Positions 33,994-45,437 of a stretch of 64,000 bases of DNA are shown piece after piece. The notes under the pieces are model-generated. The model worked only from the letters and a program-made list of their open reading frames with translations. It made no database searches and was not told where the DNA came from. The position numbers were made by a program, and so were the translations under genes. This stretch comes from Rossellomorea aquimaris. Its GTDB lineage: Bacteria > Bacillota > Bacilli > Bacillales > Bacillaceae_B. Every line of letters starts with the position of its first letter. Position 1 is the first letter of the stretch. The DNA lies in NCBI RefSeq assembly GCF_008180865.1, contig NZ_VTEX01000001.1, positions 982,713-1,046,712 on the forward strand, given 5' to 3'.

Positions 33994-34494
33994 ATGTTTC
34001 ATATTGTAGTCATTGTAGTAATTATTCTCAGTTCCTTGAAGTGGGGATCCTGGAATAGATGGAGAGAATTTCTGCCCACCATCTATTACTTTAGTTTTTT
34101 CAATATGTTTTATCAGTATATCAGTTACACGATGAAGGCGGTTTGGGAATTAGATGGATTTTTCATCAATATGTTTGTGACGGATTCTCTTTATACGATG
34201 ATCGCTTATCCTTGCCTTGTGGTTCTTTTTTTAAGTAATTACCCAGAAGAAATCAGATTGAAGATCCTCTATTATTTAAAATATATAGGTGTTGCTACAT
34301 TAATTGAATGGGCAGCGGGAAAAATGGATTCCATTGAATATTTCGAAGGCTGGAACCTGTGGTGGACCATACTGTTTTATTTTATTATGTTTCCCATGCT
34401 GCGCCTTCACTACAGAAATCCTGTTAGGGCACTGATGCTATCAATATTCGTCATTGGTTTCTTACTTATTAGCTTTGATTATCATGTACTATGA
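33994..34494 (+). CDS. CBO0543-like membrane protein
   Basis: The 166-residue protein has about five hydrophobic segments. WGSWNRWREFLPTIYYFSFF in the first loop and the C-terminal YFIMFPMLRLHYRNP match what I recall of the CBO0543 family of Firmicute membrane proteins, which has no assigned role. GGGGGGATCCC precedes the ATG. It stands alone between the broken hydrolase and a terminator. Confidence 0.55.
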   Translation: MFHIVVIVVIILSSLKWGSWNRWREFLPTIYYFSFFNMFYQYISYTMKAVWELDGFFINMFVTDSLYTMIAYPCLVVLFLSNYPEEIRLKILYYLKYIGVATLIEWAAGKMDSIEYFEGWNLWWTILFYFIMFPMLRLHYRNPVRALMLSIFVIGFLLISFDYHVL

Positions 34495-34495
34495 A

Positions 34496-34531
34496 AAAAC
34501 GGTGAATCCACATCTTGGGACTCACCGTTTT
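34496..34531. terminator. bidirectional terminator
   Basis: AAAACGGTGA and TCACCGTTTT with inner TCC/GGG pairing form a symmetric hairpin between convergent genes. Confidence 0.8.
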
Positions 34532-34546
34532 ACAATGTAAAAAGAG

Positions 34547-35050
34547 TTATAAGAACAAAACCATCAATTCTTCATCGAAATATTCATCGTTATATTTCAA
34601 TGCCCGCTTTTCTGTCCCGTAAGGCTTGAATCCACAAGAATGATAGAGCCCCTTCGCTGTCTCATTGGTTGTGACTACAGTAATCATGACTTGTTCAATG
34701 CCATCCTCGGCCTTAGCTTGTGTGATGGCAGCTTGAAGCAGCCCTCTTGCGAACCCTTTCCCTCGATGAGCAGGGGATACATACATGGCAAAAATCGAAG
34801 CTTTATGCTTCATTTTTAAAGCTCCTTCACGCACAAAAGTCACCGATCCGACTAACTTTCCGTCATCAAAGCAACCAAACGTGTAGCTGCCCTTTTGTAC
34901 AAGCCTCTCTGCTGTCATTTGAATTGGATTTTTACGGGCAATCGCTTCTTCATAGCTGCTGCCGAAGCTCGAAGGACTCTGTTGCAGCATTTCCAAACGA
35001 AGCTGCCAATAAAATTCGGCGTGTTTTTCATCGAGTAATTGAATTTCCAT
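34547..35050 (-). CDS. GNAT acetyltransferase
   Basis: The 167-residue protein has motif A MYVSPAHRGKGFARGLLQAA and motif B TTNETAKGLYHSCGFKPYG followed by ALKYNDEYFDEELM, a pattern common among Bacillus N-acetyltransferases that act on small molecules. AGAAAGAAGG lies upstream of the start. The substrate is unknown. It is divergent from the HIT gene. Confidence 0.8.
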   Translation of the reverse strand: MEIQLLDEKHAEFYWQLRLEMLQQSPSSFGSSYEEAIARKNPIQMTAERLVQKGSYTFGCFDDGKLVGSVTFVREGALKMKHKASIFAMYVSPAHRGKGFARGLLQAAITQAKAEDGIEQVMITVVTTNETAKGLYHSCGFKPYGTEKRALKYNDEYFDEELMVLFL

Positions 35051-35162
35051 TATTTTCTGACCTTCTTTCTGTTACATGATATGATGAGAGGAGCATTAAT
35101 TTTAGCTATTCAAACAGAATTCGACATTAAAGATGGAAATCCTTTAAATTGGAGGTATATGA

Positions 35163-35594
35163 ATGGAAGATTGTCTCGGATGCCGCCTTGCAACCGAAAA
35201 GGAGAAAGCATTTATTATATACGAAAATGAACACGTGTCCTGCTTTTTGGACCATGTTCCGTATCACCCAGGACATACACTAATTCTCCCCAAACGACAC
35301 AAAGTGGAAGTAACGGAATTAAATGAAGAAGAAAGCCTCTCCGTAATGAAGGCTTCACAACTAGTAGAACAAGCCATTCAGGCTCTATATGAACCAAATG
35401 GCATTACCGTCTGCCAGAATGGAGGCATATACAACGAATTAAACCATTATCATATGCATGTTATCCCTCGTAATGAGGAAGCGGAAAGATTCGGAGACTT
35501 ATTCTATGGTGAGGCCGACGTTGAAATATACAGTGAATCCCTGGAAGAAACCCAGAAGAAATTGAAAACCTACATAAGCAGATTACTGGAATAG
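35163..35594 (+). CDS. HIT-family nucleotide hydrolase
   Basis: The protein hydrolyses nucleotide phosphoramidates or dinucleotides. The histidine triad is HYHMHVIPR near residue 100, and the N-terminal CLGC pair may bind zinc. YHPGHTLILPKRH is the usual second motif. GGAGG lies before ATG 35163. It is only 11 bases from the aminopeptidase gene, so the two are cotranscribed. The role of bacterial HIT proteins is mostly housekeeping. Confidence 0.82.
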   Translation: MEDCLGCRLATEKEKAFIIYENEHVSCFLDHVPYHPGHTLILPKRHKVEVTELNEEESLSVMKASQLVEQAIQALYEPNGITVCQNGGIYNELNHYHMHVIPRNEEAERFGDLFYGEADVEIYSESLEETQKKLKTYISRLLE

Positions 35595-35605
35595 GAGTAA
35601 ATAAT

Positions 35606-36847
35606 ATGACGTTCATTAAAGATTTCGATGAAAAATTAAAACAATACGCTGAGCTCGCCATCAAAGTGGGAGTAAATGTTCAGCATGATCAGCCCCTATG
35701 GATTTCTGCTCCACTCGGAACTGAAAAATTCGTACGCATTGTTGTAAAAGAAGCATATCTTGCCGGAGCAAGAAACGTGCATGTTCAGTGGTATGACGAG
35801 GAAATCATGAGAACACATTATGAACTTGCCCCGGATGACACATTCTACGAGTTTCCAAGCTGGCTGGCTGCTGCGCATGAATGGGTTGTGGACCATAAAG
35901 GAGCCTTCCTTCAAATAGAAGCCAATGATCCGGACCTGTTGAAAGGAATAGATCCAGACCGTATCCTAAATTTTGAAAAAGCAAGTGGAGATGCTCTGGA
36001 CCGATTCTATGAAGCGATTGAAAAGGACCAGATCAGCTGGTCCATCGTAGCCATCCCTTCTCAAAAATGGGCGGACAAAGTGTTTCCAGATTTACCAGAG
36101 AAAGAAAGAATCCCGTGCCTTTGGGACCGTATCTTCACATCCGTCCGTATCAATCAAGAAAATCCAGTCCTTGCTTGGCAAACACATATCGAAACCCTAA
36201 CCAACAAAGCAAGCGAACTCAATCATTTAAAGCTCAAAAGCCTGCACTACCAATCGGAAGGGACGGACCTTACCATAGAACTACACGAAGACCACCTATG
36301 GCTCACAGGAGCAAGTAAAACACCAGAAGGAACACATTTCATTGCCAATATGCCAACAGAAGAGGTCTATACTGTCCCTGTAAAAACCGGAGTAAATGGA
36401 ACGGTTTCAAGTACCAAGCCACTTGCTTACAATGGTAACGTGATTGACGATTTCACCCTTACTTTTGAAGATGGAGAAATTAAGAAAGTCACAGCAAGAG
36501 AAGGGGAGGAAATTCTGAAAAAATTGATTCTGACAGACGAAGGAGCAGCCTATCTTGGAGAGGTGGCACTTGTACCACATCAGTCACCAATCTCTGATTC
36601 TGGCGTTCTATTCTTTAACACCTTATTCGATGAAAATGCATCCAATCATTTAGCGATCGGTTCCTCTTACCCGACTTGTATAAAGGATGGAGACACCTTA
36701 TCCGATGAAGAACGGGAGGAAAAAGGACTCAATGAAAGTGTGGTTCACGAAGATTTCATGATTGGTTCAGAACATATGAATATTGATGGAGTGTGCCGTG
36801 ATGGAAGAAAGATCGCTATTTTCCGTAATGGGAACTGGGCTATCTGA
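35606..36847 (+). CDS. ampS: M29-family aminopeptidase (AmpS type)
   Basis: M29 enzymes are cytoplasmic dimetal aminopeptidases. The 413-residue protein carries the core motifs QSEGTDLTIEL, YTVPVKTGVNGT, LGEVALVP with a metal Glu, ASNHLAIGSSYP with a metal His, and VHEDFMIGSEHMNIDG with further ligands. It is full length. AGGAGT lies upstream, and the HIT gene precedes it by 11 bases. A copy of the dispersed 12-mer at 36259-36270 encodes the family-conserved GTDL, so the motif has been fitted to the protein rather than inserted. Confidence 0.85.
   Translation: MTFIKDFDEKLKQYAELAIKVGVNVQHDQPLWISAPLGTEKFVRIVVKEAYLAGARNVHVQWYDEEIMRTHYELAPDDTFYEFPSWLAAAHEWVVDHKGAFLQIEANDPDLLKGIDPDRILNFEKASGDALDRFYEAIEKDQISWSIVAIPSQKWADKVFPDLPEKERIPCLWDRIFTSVRINQENPVLAWQTHIETLTNKASELNHLKLKSLHYQSEGTDLTIELHEDHLWLTGASKTPEGTHFIANMPTEEVYTVPVKTGVNGTVSSTKPLAYNGNVIDDFTLTFEDGEIKKVTAREGEEILKKLILTDEGAAYLGEVALVPHQSPISDSGVLFFNTLFDENASNHLAIGSSYPTCIKDGDTLSDEEREEKGLNESVVHEDFMIGSEHMNIDGVCRDGRKIAIFRNGNWAI
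36259..36270 (+). repeat. dispersed 12-mer, copy 7
   Basis: Exact copy inside the M29 aminopeptidase gene, where it encodes Gly-Thr-Asp-Leu. Confidence 0.9.
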
Positions 36848-36948
36848 TGTTGTTTTGCAACATTTTCTAAATCATATCATCCTATAGCACCCTACCTTAA
36901 AATGAAATAGATGATTAAATAATTCCACTTAATAAAAGGAGAGGTTAG

Positions 36949-37341
36949 ATGATTTATGAAATGACTGTACAAGTCCGCGTAAGTGATATGCAAAAAGGGC
37001 AATTATGGTATGAGACTTTATTAAATCGCACTCCTGATTTCATTCCTCACGAAGGATTTGCAGAATGGGAACTCATTCCCGGCTGTTGGCTCCAGGTAGC
37101 GGAAGGGACCCCAACGCTCAATTCCGGTCCCATCCGTTTGGGTGTTGAAGATATTAGCAGAGAACGGGAAAGACTGTCATCCCTTTTAGGTATAAAGCAC
37201 TTTGACATCCATGAAAGAGAAGAAGTCCCAGTGAAGTGGGCAACCTTTCAGGATCCATGGGGGAATGGAATCGGTTTGTTCCAGTATCAAAGTAAAACAG
37301 AAATGCAAGAGCGTATCGGATTCATTTTAGGAAAGAAATAA
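36949..37341 (+). CDS. VOC-superfamily (glyoxalase-like) protein
   Basis: The 130-residue protein has the paired beta-alpha-beta modules of the VOC fold: VQVRVSDMQKGQLWYETLLN and, in the second half, ATFQDPWGNGIGLFQYQ with the usual D-P-x-G-N. Few metal ligands are clear, so catalysis is uncertain. AAAGGAGAGG precedes the ATG. The partner substrate is unknown. Confidence 0.75.
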   Translation: MIYEMTVQVRVSDMQKGQLWYETLLNRTPDFIPHEGFAEWELIPGCWLQVAEGTPTLNSGPIRLGVEDISRERERLSSLLGIKHFDIHEREEVPVKWATFQDPWGNGIGLFQYQSKTEMQERIGFILGKK

Positions 37342-37384
37342 GGTCTTCTCTGGCCAATATCCTGCTAACGAATGGAGAATAGCT

Positions 37385-37927
37385 ATGAATGAACACTTAA
37401 GATTAGTTAAGCCAACCACTGATTTAGAAGAAGAGTATCTTGATTTTTATAATGAATGGAAATCAAATGGAGGAGACATGATCCCTTGGGTCATCAAAAA
37501 AGATCCCAATCCCTTTTCCAAAATGGTCGACTCCTTACTGCTTGCTGAAAAAGGAGAGAACCTGCCGAATGGATGGGTACCTGACTCGACTTATTGGCTC
37601 GTTTCAGAATCCGATCGAATACTAGGGGTCGTAAATATTCGCCATTCCTTAACGGAAAAACTTTCGCAAAATGGAGGACACATCGGTTATGGAATCAGAC
37701 CTTCTGAAAGGAGAAAGGGCTTTGCCACTAAATTGCTGACTCTTTCCCTCCAAAAAGCACACTCGATTGGAATCGATCAAGTGTTGATTGTGTGTGATGC
37801 ATGGAATAAACCTTCGGAGCGGACAATCTTAAGTGCTGACCCTGTAAGGGATGAAGATTTTATCGAAGAAGATGGTAATGTGATTTTTCGCTATTGGGTT
37901 GATACAAAAGGGCGAAATTGGGAATAG
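37385..37927 (+). CDS. GNAT acetyltransferase
   Basis: The 180-residue protein shows GGHIGYGIRPSERRKGFATK as motif A and EDGNVIFRYWV at the C-terminus, a pattern of large GNAT members in Bacillus. The usual NxxS segment reads WNKPSERTIL with an unusual SADPVRDEDF stretch after it, so the acceptor site may have drifted. The ribosome binding site is weak (GGAGAA, 6 bases from ATG). The function is unknown. Confidence 0.75.
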   Translation: MNEHLRLVKPTTDLEEEYLDFYNEWKSNGGDMIPWVIKKDPNPFSKMVDSLLLAEKGENLPNGWVPDSTYWLVSESDRILGVVNIRHSLTEKLSQNGGHIGYGIRPSERRKGFATKLLTLSLQKAHSIGIDQVLIVCDAWNKPSERTILSADPVRDEDFIEEDGNVIFRYWVDTKGRNWE

Positions 37928-38005
37928 TGCTATTTTCCTTAATGAATTCTTTATCTAAACTAGCCCTTGTCTTAACTGCTCCCTAAAGAAAGATACAGTT
38001 ATTTA

Positions 38006-38014
38006 TGATATAAT
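38006..38014 (+). promoter_or_regulatory. extended -10 promoter of glpP
   Basis: TGATATAAT is a TGn-extended -10 element 51 bases before GTG 38065, with a poor -35 region. It places the transcript start near 38021 and so rules against translation from the GTG at 38023. Confidence 0.6.
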
Positions 38015-38064
38015 TTCCCCTTGTGAAAAAGACCATTAAAAATAGTAAGGGAGGGAAAAAGAAG

Positions 38065-38625
38065 GTGAGTTTTGAAGGTCAGAAGATATTACCTGCCATC
38101 CGGTCCATGAAGGATTTTGATAAAATGCTCGAAACCTCTTTCCAGTACGGTGTGTTCCTCGATCTCCATGTTGGAATGCTGAAGAGTGTATTCGATTTCG
38201 CACGAAAGGAAAACCGAAAAATGTTCCTGCATTTAGACTTAATCCACGGTCTATCCAGTGATGAGTACGCAACAGAATATATCTGTCAGGAAATAAAGCC
38301 TTATGGCATCATTTCTACTAAAGGAAATGTGATTAAAAAAGCAAGACAAAAAGGTATTTTTTCCACTCAAAGGATGTTTGTCATCGATTCAAGTGCTATG
38401 AATCGCAGCATTGAGCTTCTACATAAAACAGACCCTGACTTCATTGAAGTTCTTCCTGGAGTCATCCCTAAAATCATTACGGAAATAAGAGAAAAAACGG
38501 GGAAACCTATTTTTGCGGGAGGGCTAATTGATACCGTTGAAGAGGTGGAATCCGCTCTTGAGGCTGGTGCTACCGCCATCACTACGTCAGATCGTGTGCT
38601 ATGGAAGCATTTTGACCAGAATTAA
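38065..38625 (+). CDS. glpP: glycerol uptake operon antiterminator GlpP
   Basis: GlpP binds glycerol-3-phosphate and prevents termination in the leaders of glp genes. The 186-residue TIM-barrel-like protein reads ILPAIRSMKDFDKMLETS at the N-terminus and FAGGLIDTVEEVESALEAGATAITTS at the end (in part), as in B. subtilis GlpP. GTG 38065 with GGAGGGA upstream gives the family N-terminus; a longer frame from 38023 begins at the promoter. Two leader terminators in this window, before glpF and glpD, are its expected targets. Confidence 0.88.
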   Translation: MSFEGQKILPAIRSMKDFDKMLETSFQYGVFLDLHVGMLKSVFDFARKENRKMFLHLDLIHGLSSDEYATEYICQEIKPYGIISTKGNVIKKARQKGIFSTQRMFVIDSSAMNRSIELLHKTDPDFIEVLPGVIPKIITEIREKTGKPIFAGGLIDTVEEVESALEAGATAITTSDRVLWKHFDQN

Positions 38626-38640
38626 ATTCTGAAAAATGTA

Positions 38641-38669
38641 TTGACAACGTTTTCATAGTGGAGTAACAT
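38641..38669 (+). promoter_or_regulatory. glpFK promoter with CcpA cre site
   Basis: TTGACA (38641-38646) and TAACAT (38664-38669) are 17 bases apart. TGACAACGTTTTCA at 38642-38655 matches the cre consensus TGWNANCGNTNWCA at every position and overlaps the -35 box, so CcpA should repress glycerol uptake on glucose. Confidence 0.8.
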
Positions 38670-38705
38670 TATCCACAAGTTAATACGTTGTGAAAGAGAT
38701 GAAGA

Positions 38706-38758
38706 GACTCACGTGAACTGCCTATTTCCAAGGGGCATTCCGTGAGTCTTTTTATTTT
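38706..38758 (+). terminator. glpFK leader terminator (GlpP target)
   Basis: GACTCACG and CGTGAGTC, with an inner GCC/GGG pairing, are followed by TTTTTATTTTT and stop transcription 30 bases before glpF. A leader terminator ahead of glp genes is the known substrate of GlpP antitermination. Confidence 0.82.
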
Positions 38759-38786
38759 TAAAAAATTATGAAATGAGGGAAAAAGC

Positions 38787-41128
<2,342 letters not shown>

Positions 41129-41181
41129 AAGAAACGTATGATATACTGATTACAAGTTAATAAATTCGGTTAGAGACCACG

Positions 41182-41242
41182 AGAGACCAAACCTGCATTA
41201 TGGAACCATTCACCATAATGTTAGTTTTGGTCTCTTTTTTTA
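41182..41242 (+). terminator. glpD leader terminator (GlpP target)
   Basis: AGAGACCAAA pairs with TTTTGGTCTCT around an inner CATTATGG/CCATAATG stem, then a long T run. It lies between a TATACT -10 box (41152-41157) and glpD, the layout of a GlpP-controlled leader. Confidence 0.82.
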
Positions 41243-41302
41243 TGGTTAAACAATAAGAGTGAGAGTACAGATAATATATAGATACCTGAGGAGGATCCAC
41301 TT

Positions 41303-42967
41303 ATGACATTTTCAAGTACTGCAAGAAGAGAAGTGAAAGAAACATTAGAGTCAAACCACTTTGATATGATTGTGATCGGAGGGGGAATTACTGGCGCAGG
41401 AATCGCCCTCGATGCTTCGAAACGTGGAATGAAGGTGGCATTGGTCGAAATGCAGGATTTCGCAGCCGGGACTTCCAGTCGTTCGACAAAGCTCGTTCAT
41501 GGCGGATTACGTTACTTAAAGCAATTCGAAGTGAAAATGGTCGCGGAAGTAGGAAAAGAGCGTGAAATCGTTTATGAGAATGGACCTCACGTAACGACTC
41601 CTGAATGGATGCTGCTCCCCCTGCATAAAGGTGGCACATTCGGTAAATTCAGCACATCGATTGGATTAAAGGTGTATGACTATCTTGCTGGAGTAAAGAG
41701 AAGTGAACGAAGATCCATGCTTTCAGTTTCAGAAACATTGAAGAAGGAACCTCTTGTGAAAAAAGATGGCCTTAAAGGCGGCGGGTACTACGTTGAATAT
41801 AGGACTGATGATGCCCGTTTAACGATAGAAGTCATGAAAGAAGCAGTTGCACATGGTGCCACTGTCATAAACTATATGAAATCTCAACGATTCCTATATG
41901 ATAATAAGAAAGTAGTCGGAATTGAAGCTGAGGACCTGGTGACTGGGGATACGATTGAAATCCGCGGTTCAAAATTTGTCAACGCTGCCGGCCCATGGGT
42001 CGATGATGTTCGAGGAAAAGATTATAGTACGAATAACAAACAGCTTCGCTTAACCAAGGGAGTTCATCTTGTCATTGATCAAAGCAAATTCCCGCTTCAA
42101 CAAGCGGTTTATTTCGACACACCTGATGGGCGAATGGTATTCGCCATACCGAGGGATGGGAAGGCCTATGTAGGGACAACAGACACATTTTTTGATCAGG
42201 ATAAAACTTCTCCCCATATGACTTCAGAGGACCGGGATTATATCTTGGATGCCATTCATTTTATGTTCCCCGATGTATCTGTAGGAAAAGAGGATGTAGA
42301 ATCGAGCTGGGCAGGTGTTCGTCCATTAATTTTTGAAAAAGGGAAGGACCCTTCTGAAATTTCCCGTAAAGACGAAATTTGGGAAGCCGATAGCGGTCTC
42401 ATCACGATCGCCGGCGGGAAGCTGACAGGTTACCGTAAAATGGGAGAAACCGTTGTGGACCTTGTATCGAAACGTTTACGTGAAGAGAACAAAAAGAAAT
42501 TCCCAGCATCGTCCACGAAATATATGCCGATCTCTGGAGGTCATGTAGGCGGATCGAAAAACTTTCAAGCGTTTATTGATCAAAAAGCAGCTGAGGCCCT
42601 TCAATATGGACTAACAGATCAAGAGGGAAGGAAGCTTGCAGGAATGTACGGATCAAATGTGGATCAGTTATTTAAACTCGCTCATGCTTATAGTGGAGCA
42701 AGTGATGAAAGGTCCGTCCCTCCTTATTTATATGGGCAACTGATTTATGCGATCCAGGAGGAGATGGCAGCCACTCCGGTTGATTTCTTTATTAGAAGGA
42801 CTGGTGCGTTATTCTTTGATCGTGAGTGGGTGGAGAAATGGAAGGAGCCTGTGATCGAGATTATGGCGAAGCTTCTGAACTGGAATGAAGAGAAGGAACA
42901 GCAATATAGAGTGGAATTGAATAATGAGCTTAAGAGTGCAGTAGTGCCAGTGGATTTGCAGTCGTAA
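41303..42967 (+). CDS. glpD: aerobic glycerol-3-phosphate dehydrogenase
   Basis: The FAD enzyme oxidises glycerol-3-phosphate to dihydroxyacetone phosphate at the membrane. [22 protein letters not shown] is the FAD-binding Rossmann motif (in part), [15 protein letters not shown] the DAO signature, and [12 protein letters not shown] and [15 protein letters not shown] the C-terminal FAD and substrate regions. At 554 residues it is full length. AGGAGG lies upstream. A copy of the dispersed 12-mer at 42710-42721 encodes ERSVPP in a segment that differs from what I recall in B. subtilis. Confidence 0.93.
   Translation: MTFSSTARREVKETLESNHFDMIVIGGGITGAGIALDASKRGMKVALVEMQDFAAGTSSRSTKLVHGGLRYLKQFEVKMVAEVGKEREIVYENGPHVTTPEWMLLPLHKGGTFGKFSTSIGLKVYDYLAGVKRSERRSMLSVSETLKKEPLVKKDGLKGGGYYVEYRTDDARLTIEVMKEAVAHGATVINYMKSQRFLYDNKKVVGIEAEDLVTGDTIEIRGSKFVNAAGPWVDDVRGKDYSTNNKQLRLTKGVHLVIDQSKFPLQQAVYFDTPDGRMVFAIPRDGKAYVGTTDTFFDQDKTSPHMTSEDRDYILDAIHFMFPDVSVGKEDVESSWAGVRPLIFEKGKDPSEISRKDEIWEADSGLITIAGGKLTGYRKMGETVVDLVSKRLREENKKKFPASSTKYMPISGGHVGGSKNFQAFIDQKAAEALQYGLTDQEGRKLAGMYGSNVDQLFKLAHAYSGASDERSVPPYLYGQLIYAIQEEMAATPVDFFIRRTGALFFDREWVEKWKEPVIEIMAKLLNWNEEKEQQYRVELNNELKSAVVPVDLQS
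42710..42721 (-). repeat. dispersed 12-mer, copy 9
   Basis: Exact copy in reverse orientation within the C-terminal helical domain of glpD. Confidence 0.9.
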
Positions 42968-42970
42968 GCA

Positions 42971-43004
42971 GGTAAAGGGCAGAATGAATATCTGTCCTTT
43001 TCTT
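42971..43004 (+). terminator. probable glpD terminator
   Basis: AAAGGGCAGA pairs with TCTGTCCTTT (one G-U) and leads into TCTTTG. The U tract is interrupted. Confidence 0.6.
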
Positions 43005-43076
43005 TGTATACACTGGGAATTCCTGTAGGGCACATGGTAAAATTGGGATAAAGATGTCAACTTGGGGGGATGCTGG

Positions 43077-43634
43077 TTGGAAGAAAAAAAGAATACCAGG
43101 GGAAGGTTCCTCCTATCACTGTCAATGTCTTCAGTAATTGCCTTTGCAATCACTTTCTATTTCGAAAAAGGTGACTCTATTACAAGAAAGGGTGCATTCA
43201 GGCAGCACCTTGAACAGTTAGAATTCGAGGGCACTTACCATGATCTGAAAGTTGTATCAGAAAAAGAAGCCGGGGAGCAATACCTCCTTCTCTATACATA
43301 TATGAATAAGGATGGAGAAAAGCAAATCGGCCTGGCCCTATATAGAAAAATGAATGTCCTTCCCCTTTATGAGCTATACCGGATTAATGATTCTCCACAA
43401 TTATCTGTCGGAACGGAATTTCTCCCTTCTAATCAGTTTATCGTTTACGGTGACCGGGACGAAATTGAGGCTGATTACTTTACATTCCGGGAAAATGTCC
43501 AGTTCAATCGAATAGAGCTTGAAGAGAATGATTATTTCATTCACATAGAACCTTACGCGGGCATGCTCCATGTTCCTCAAGTGAACTTTTATTCTAGTGA
43601 TGGAACAATAGTTGCTTCGACGCAGGCAAAATAA
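43077..43634 (+). CDS. membrane-anchored protein of unknown function
   Basis: TTG 43077 follows GGGGGGATG and gives a 185-residue product. A basic n-region and one hydrophobic helix (about residues 10-26) anchor a 155-residue extracellular domain that is acidic and beta-rich, with YLLLYTYMNKDGEKQIGLALY and a final HVPQVNFYSSDGTIV. No catalytic motif or cysteine pair is visible. I do not recognise the family. Confidence 0.55.
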   Translation: MEEKKNTRGRFLLSLSMSSVIAFAITFYFEKGDSITRKGAFRQHLEQLEFEGTYHDLKVVSEKEAGEQYLLLYTYMNKDGEKQIGLALYRKMNVLPLYELYRINDSPQLSVGTEFLPSNQFIVYGDRDEIEADYFTFRENVQFNRIELEENDYFIHIEPYAGMLHVPQVNFYSSDGTIVASTQAK

Positions 43635-43802
43635 TCATCCATAAATATGCTTACAATTATATAAATATATGAATAGTTGATGAAATTGACCGTATATGAC
43701 TATTCATTTCCCGAGAGAACTGTTCATCCCTTCTTAGTGCTGTTGAATATCATATCGGGTTGCTGTAAATTAAGAATAGAAATTGACACGACTTCCTCGT
43801 CA

Positions 43803-43840
43803 AAAGGGTGGCTTCAATGGGATGAAGCCACCCTTTTTTT
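43803..43840 (+). terminator. strong hairpin with U tail, about 170 bases downstream of a gene
   Basis: AAAGGGTGGCTTC and GAAGCCACCCTTT with TTTT form a strong terminator. It is 170 bases from the previous stop and 92 bases before the SDR start, so it may end a leader or a small RNA as well as the upstream message. Confidence 0.75.
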
Positions 43841-43932
43841 GCATTTTTTTAACAATAAACTCAGTGGATAAGAACCTGGAAAAGAACATTATTGCTATAC
43901 TGATAGAAAGAAAAAATGGGGAGGAAGCTGGA

Positions 43933-44802
43933 ATGAATCATAAAATAGCTGTGGTGACGGGGGCAAATAGCGGGTTTGGTTTTCTCTCAACCCTGGGGCT
44001 GGCACAACTTGGATATAAAGTAATCGCCTCCATGAGAGATCCTCAAAAAGGAAGTGCATTGCTTCAACGTGCTGAGGAACTAAAGGTGGGGCATTTGGTT
44101 GAGATTCATCCATTGGATGTAACGTCTGAAGCATCCATCAAGGAATTCTCTACCTCTCTTAATGATTTGGGCAGTGTGCACATTCTCCTGAATAATGCAG
44201 GGTTTGCCGGTGCAGGATTTGCAGAAGAAGTTACAATCGATGAGTTCCGTGAACAATTCGAAACGAATGTTTTTGGAGTCATGAGAATGACTCAAATTGT
44301 TCTCCCTTATATGAGAAATCAAGGAGAAGGGAAAATCATCAATATGAGCAGCATTAGCGGCAGATTCGGCTTTCCTGGACTCAGTCCTTATGTTTCATCC
44401 AAACACGCATTAGAGGGATACTCCGAAAGTCTGAGATTGGAGCTTAAGCCCTTCGGCATATCCGTGCACCTGATCGAACCCGGTTCTTATCAAACGAATA
44501 TCTGGACATCAGGAAAGAAAGTCACTCCACTCTCGATGCAGAAAAACTCTCCTTACTTTCGCTACATGGAGGCAATCAACACGGAAATTCAATCAGGTGA
44601 AGATACACTTGGGGATCCAAGGGAGGTTGCCTCGATCGTATGTGAAATAGCACAAAACAAGAAAAAAACTTTTAGAATTCCCATAGGCAAAGGAGTGCGA
44701 TTAACCCTATTACTCAAAACCATCCTGCCATGGAGCACTATGGAAAACATCATATTAAAGAAACTCAGAATGAAAAAGACCAAAGAGGGACGGTCCTTAT
44801 AG
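43933..44802 (+). CDS. short-chain dehydrogenase/reductase
   Basis: The 289-residue protein is a classical SDR using NAD(P)H. VVTGANSGFGFLSTLGLA binds the cofactor, LLNNAGFAG is the NNAG motif, Ser of INMSSISG, Tyr and Lys of PYVSSKHALEGY form the catalytic set. The C-terminal hydrophobic stretch suggests a lipid or steroid-like substrate, as in YusZ-type enzymes. ATG 43933 lies behind GGGGAGGAAG. The last codons (KEGRSL) come from the single-mismatch copy of the dispersed 12-mer. Confidence 0.85.
   Translation: MNHKIAVVTGANSGFGFLSTLGLAQLGYKVIASMRDPQKGSALLQRAEELKVGHLVEIHPLDVTSEASIKEFSTSLNDLGSVHILLNNAGFAGAGFAEEVTIDEFREQFETNVFGVMRMTQIVLPYMRNQGEGKIINMSSISGRFGFPGLSPYVSSKHALEGYSESLRLELKPFGISVHLIEPGSYQTNIWTSGKKVTPLSMQKNSPYFRYMEAINTEIQSGEDTLGDPREVASIVCEIAQNKKKTFRIPIGKGVRLTLLLKTILPWSTMENIILKKLRMKKTKEGRSL
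44786..44797 (+). repeat. dispersed 12-mer, one-mismatch copy
   Basis: AGGGACGGTCCT differs by one base from the consensus and lies at the 3' end of the SDR gene, like the EcsC copy. Confidence 0.7.
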
Positions 44803-44955
44803 TAAGCACGGATAATGTCTGAATATAAAGAATTTTATTATATGGAAGGAGAATTTTGTCAAAAGAGAGAATATGCTAAAGGAGACATTTCCTTAAATTC
44901 ATTTATTAAATAATTGTATGAGTTTAAATGCTTCCACACGAAATGAGGTGATTGA

Positions 44956-45375
44956 TTGAATGAATGGAAGGGTGCATCTGCTCTTTGCATGCATGAAAGT
45001 CGTTTATTGATGGTATTACAAGGGAAAGAAGAAGAAAAGAAACGTTGGTCGGTCCCTTCAGGGGGGATGGAATCAAGTGAATCCCTTCAGGAATGCTGTA
45101 AACGTGAAGTTTGGGAAGAAACAGGCTATGATGTTGAAGTAGGAAAACATTTGTATACTAAGTGGGGGAATGAAGGAAGTATTTCTATAAGAATTCATTA
45201 CTATGAAGTCATGCTCCTTGGAGGAGAGGCAACCATACAGGACCCTGATCAATTAATACATAAAATAAAATGGATTTCACTTCAAGAGTTAAAGAACCTG
45301 CCCCTGGGATTTCCAGAAGATCACTCCATTCTGGAAGCCTACATGAGCAAGAAGCTAAACACACTATCCATTTAG
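44956..45375 (+). CDS. Nudix hydrolase
   Basis: The 139-residue protein has the complete Nudix box GGMESSESLQECCKREVWEETGYD (in part), with the REVWEE glutamates that bind magnesium. It cleaves a nucleoside diphosphate linked to another group; the substrate is unknown. The start is TTG 44956 after GAGGTGATTGA. It is a single gene. Confidence 0.85.
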   Translation: MNEWKGASALCMHESRLLMVLQGKEEEKKRWSVPSGGMESSESLQECCKREVWEETGYDVEVGKHLYTKWGNEGSISIRIHYYEVMLLGGEATIQDPDQLIHKIKWISLQELKNLPLGFPEDHSILEAYMSKKLNTLSI

Positions 45376-45437
45376 GGGAATAGTATCGATTTAGCACAAT
45401 ATATTATAAAGTATTTATCTATAAAGGAGAGAGTAGA

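Noticed and set aside
18284..35120. Single Spo0A-box-like TTCGACA sites (for example 18286 and 35116)
   Set aside because: Seven-base matches are expected by chance at this length and are not clustered.
43677..43871. 64-codon frame before the SDR gene
   Set aside because: It runs through the terminator hairpin and lacks start signals.
43635..43932. T-box or other leader riboswitch before the SDR gene
   Set aside because: No specifier or conserved T-box sequence is visible; only a plain terminator is seen.
45041..45070. Another copy of the 12-mer in the Nudix gene (GGTCGGTCCCT)
   Set aside because: Too many differences from the consensus; it also encodes part of a normal Nudix strand.
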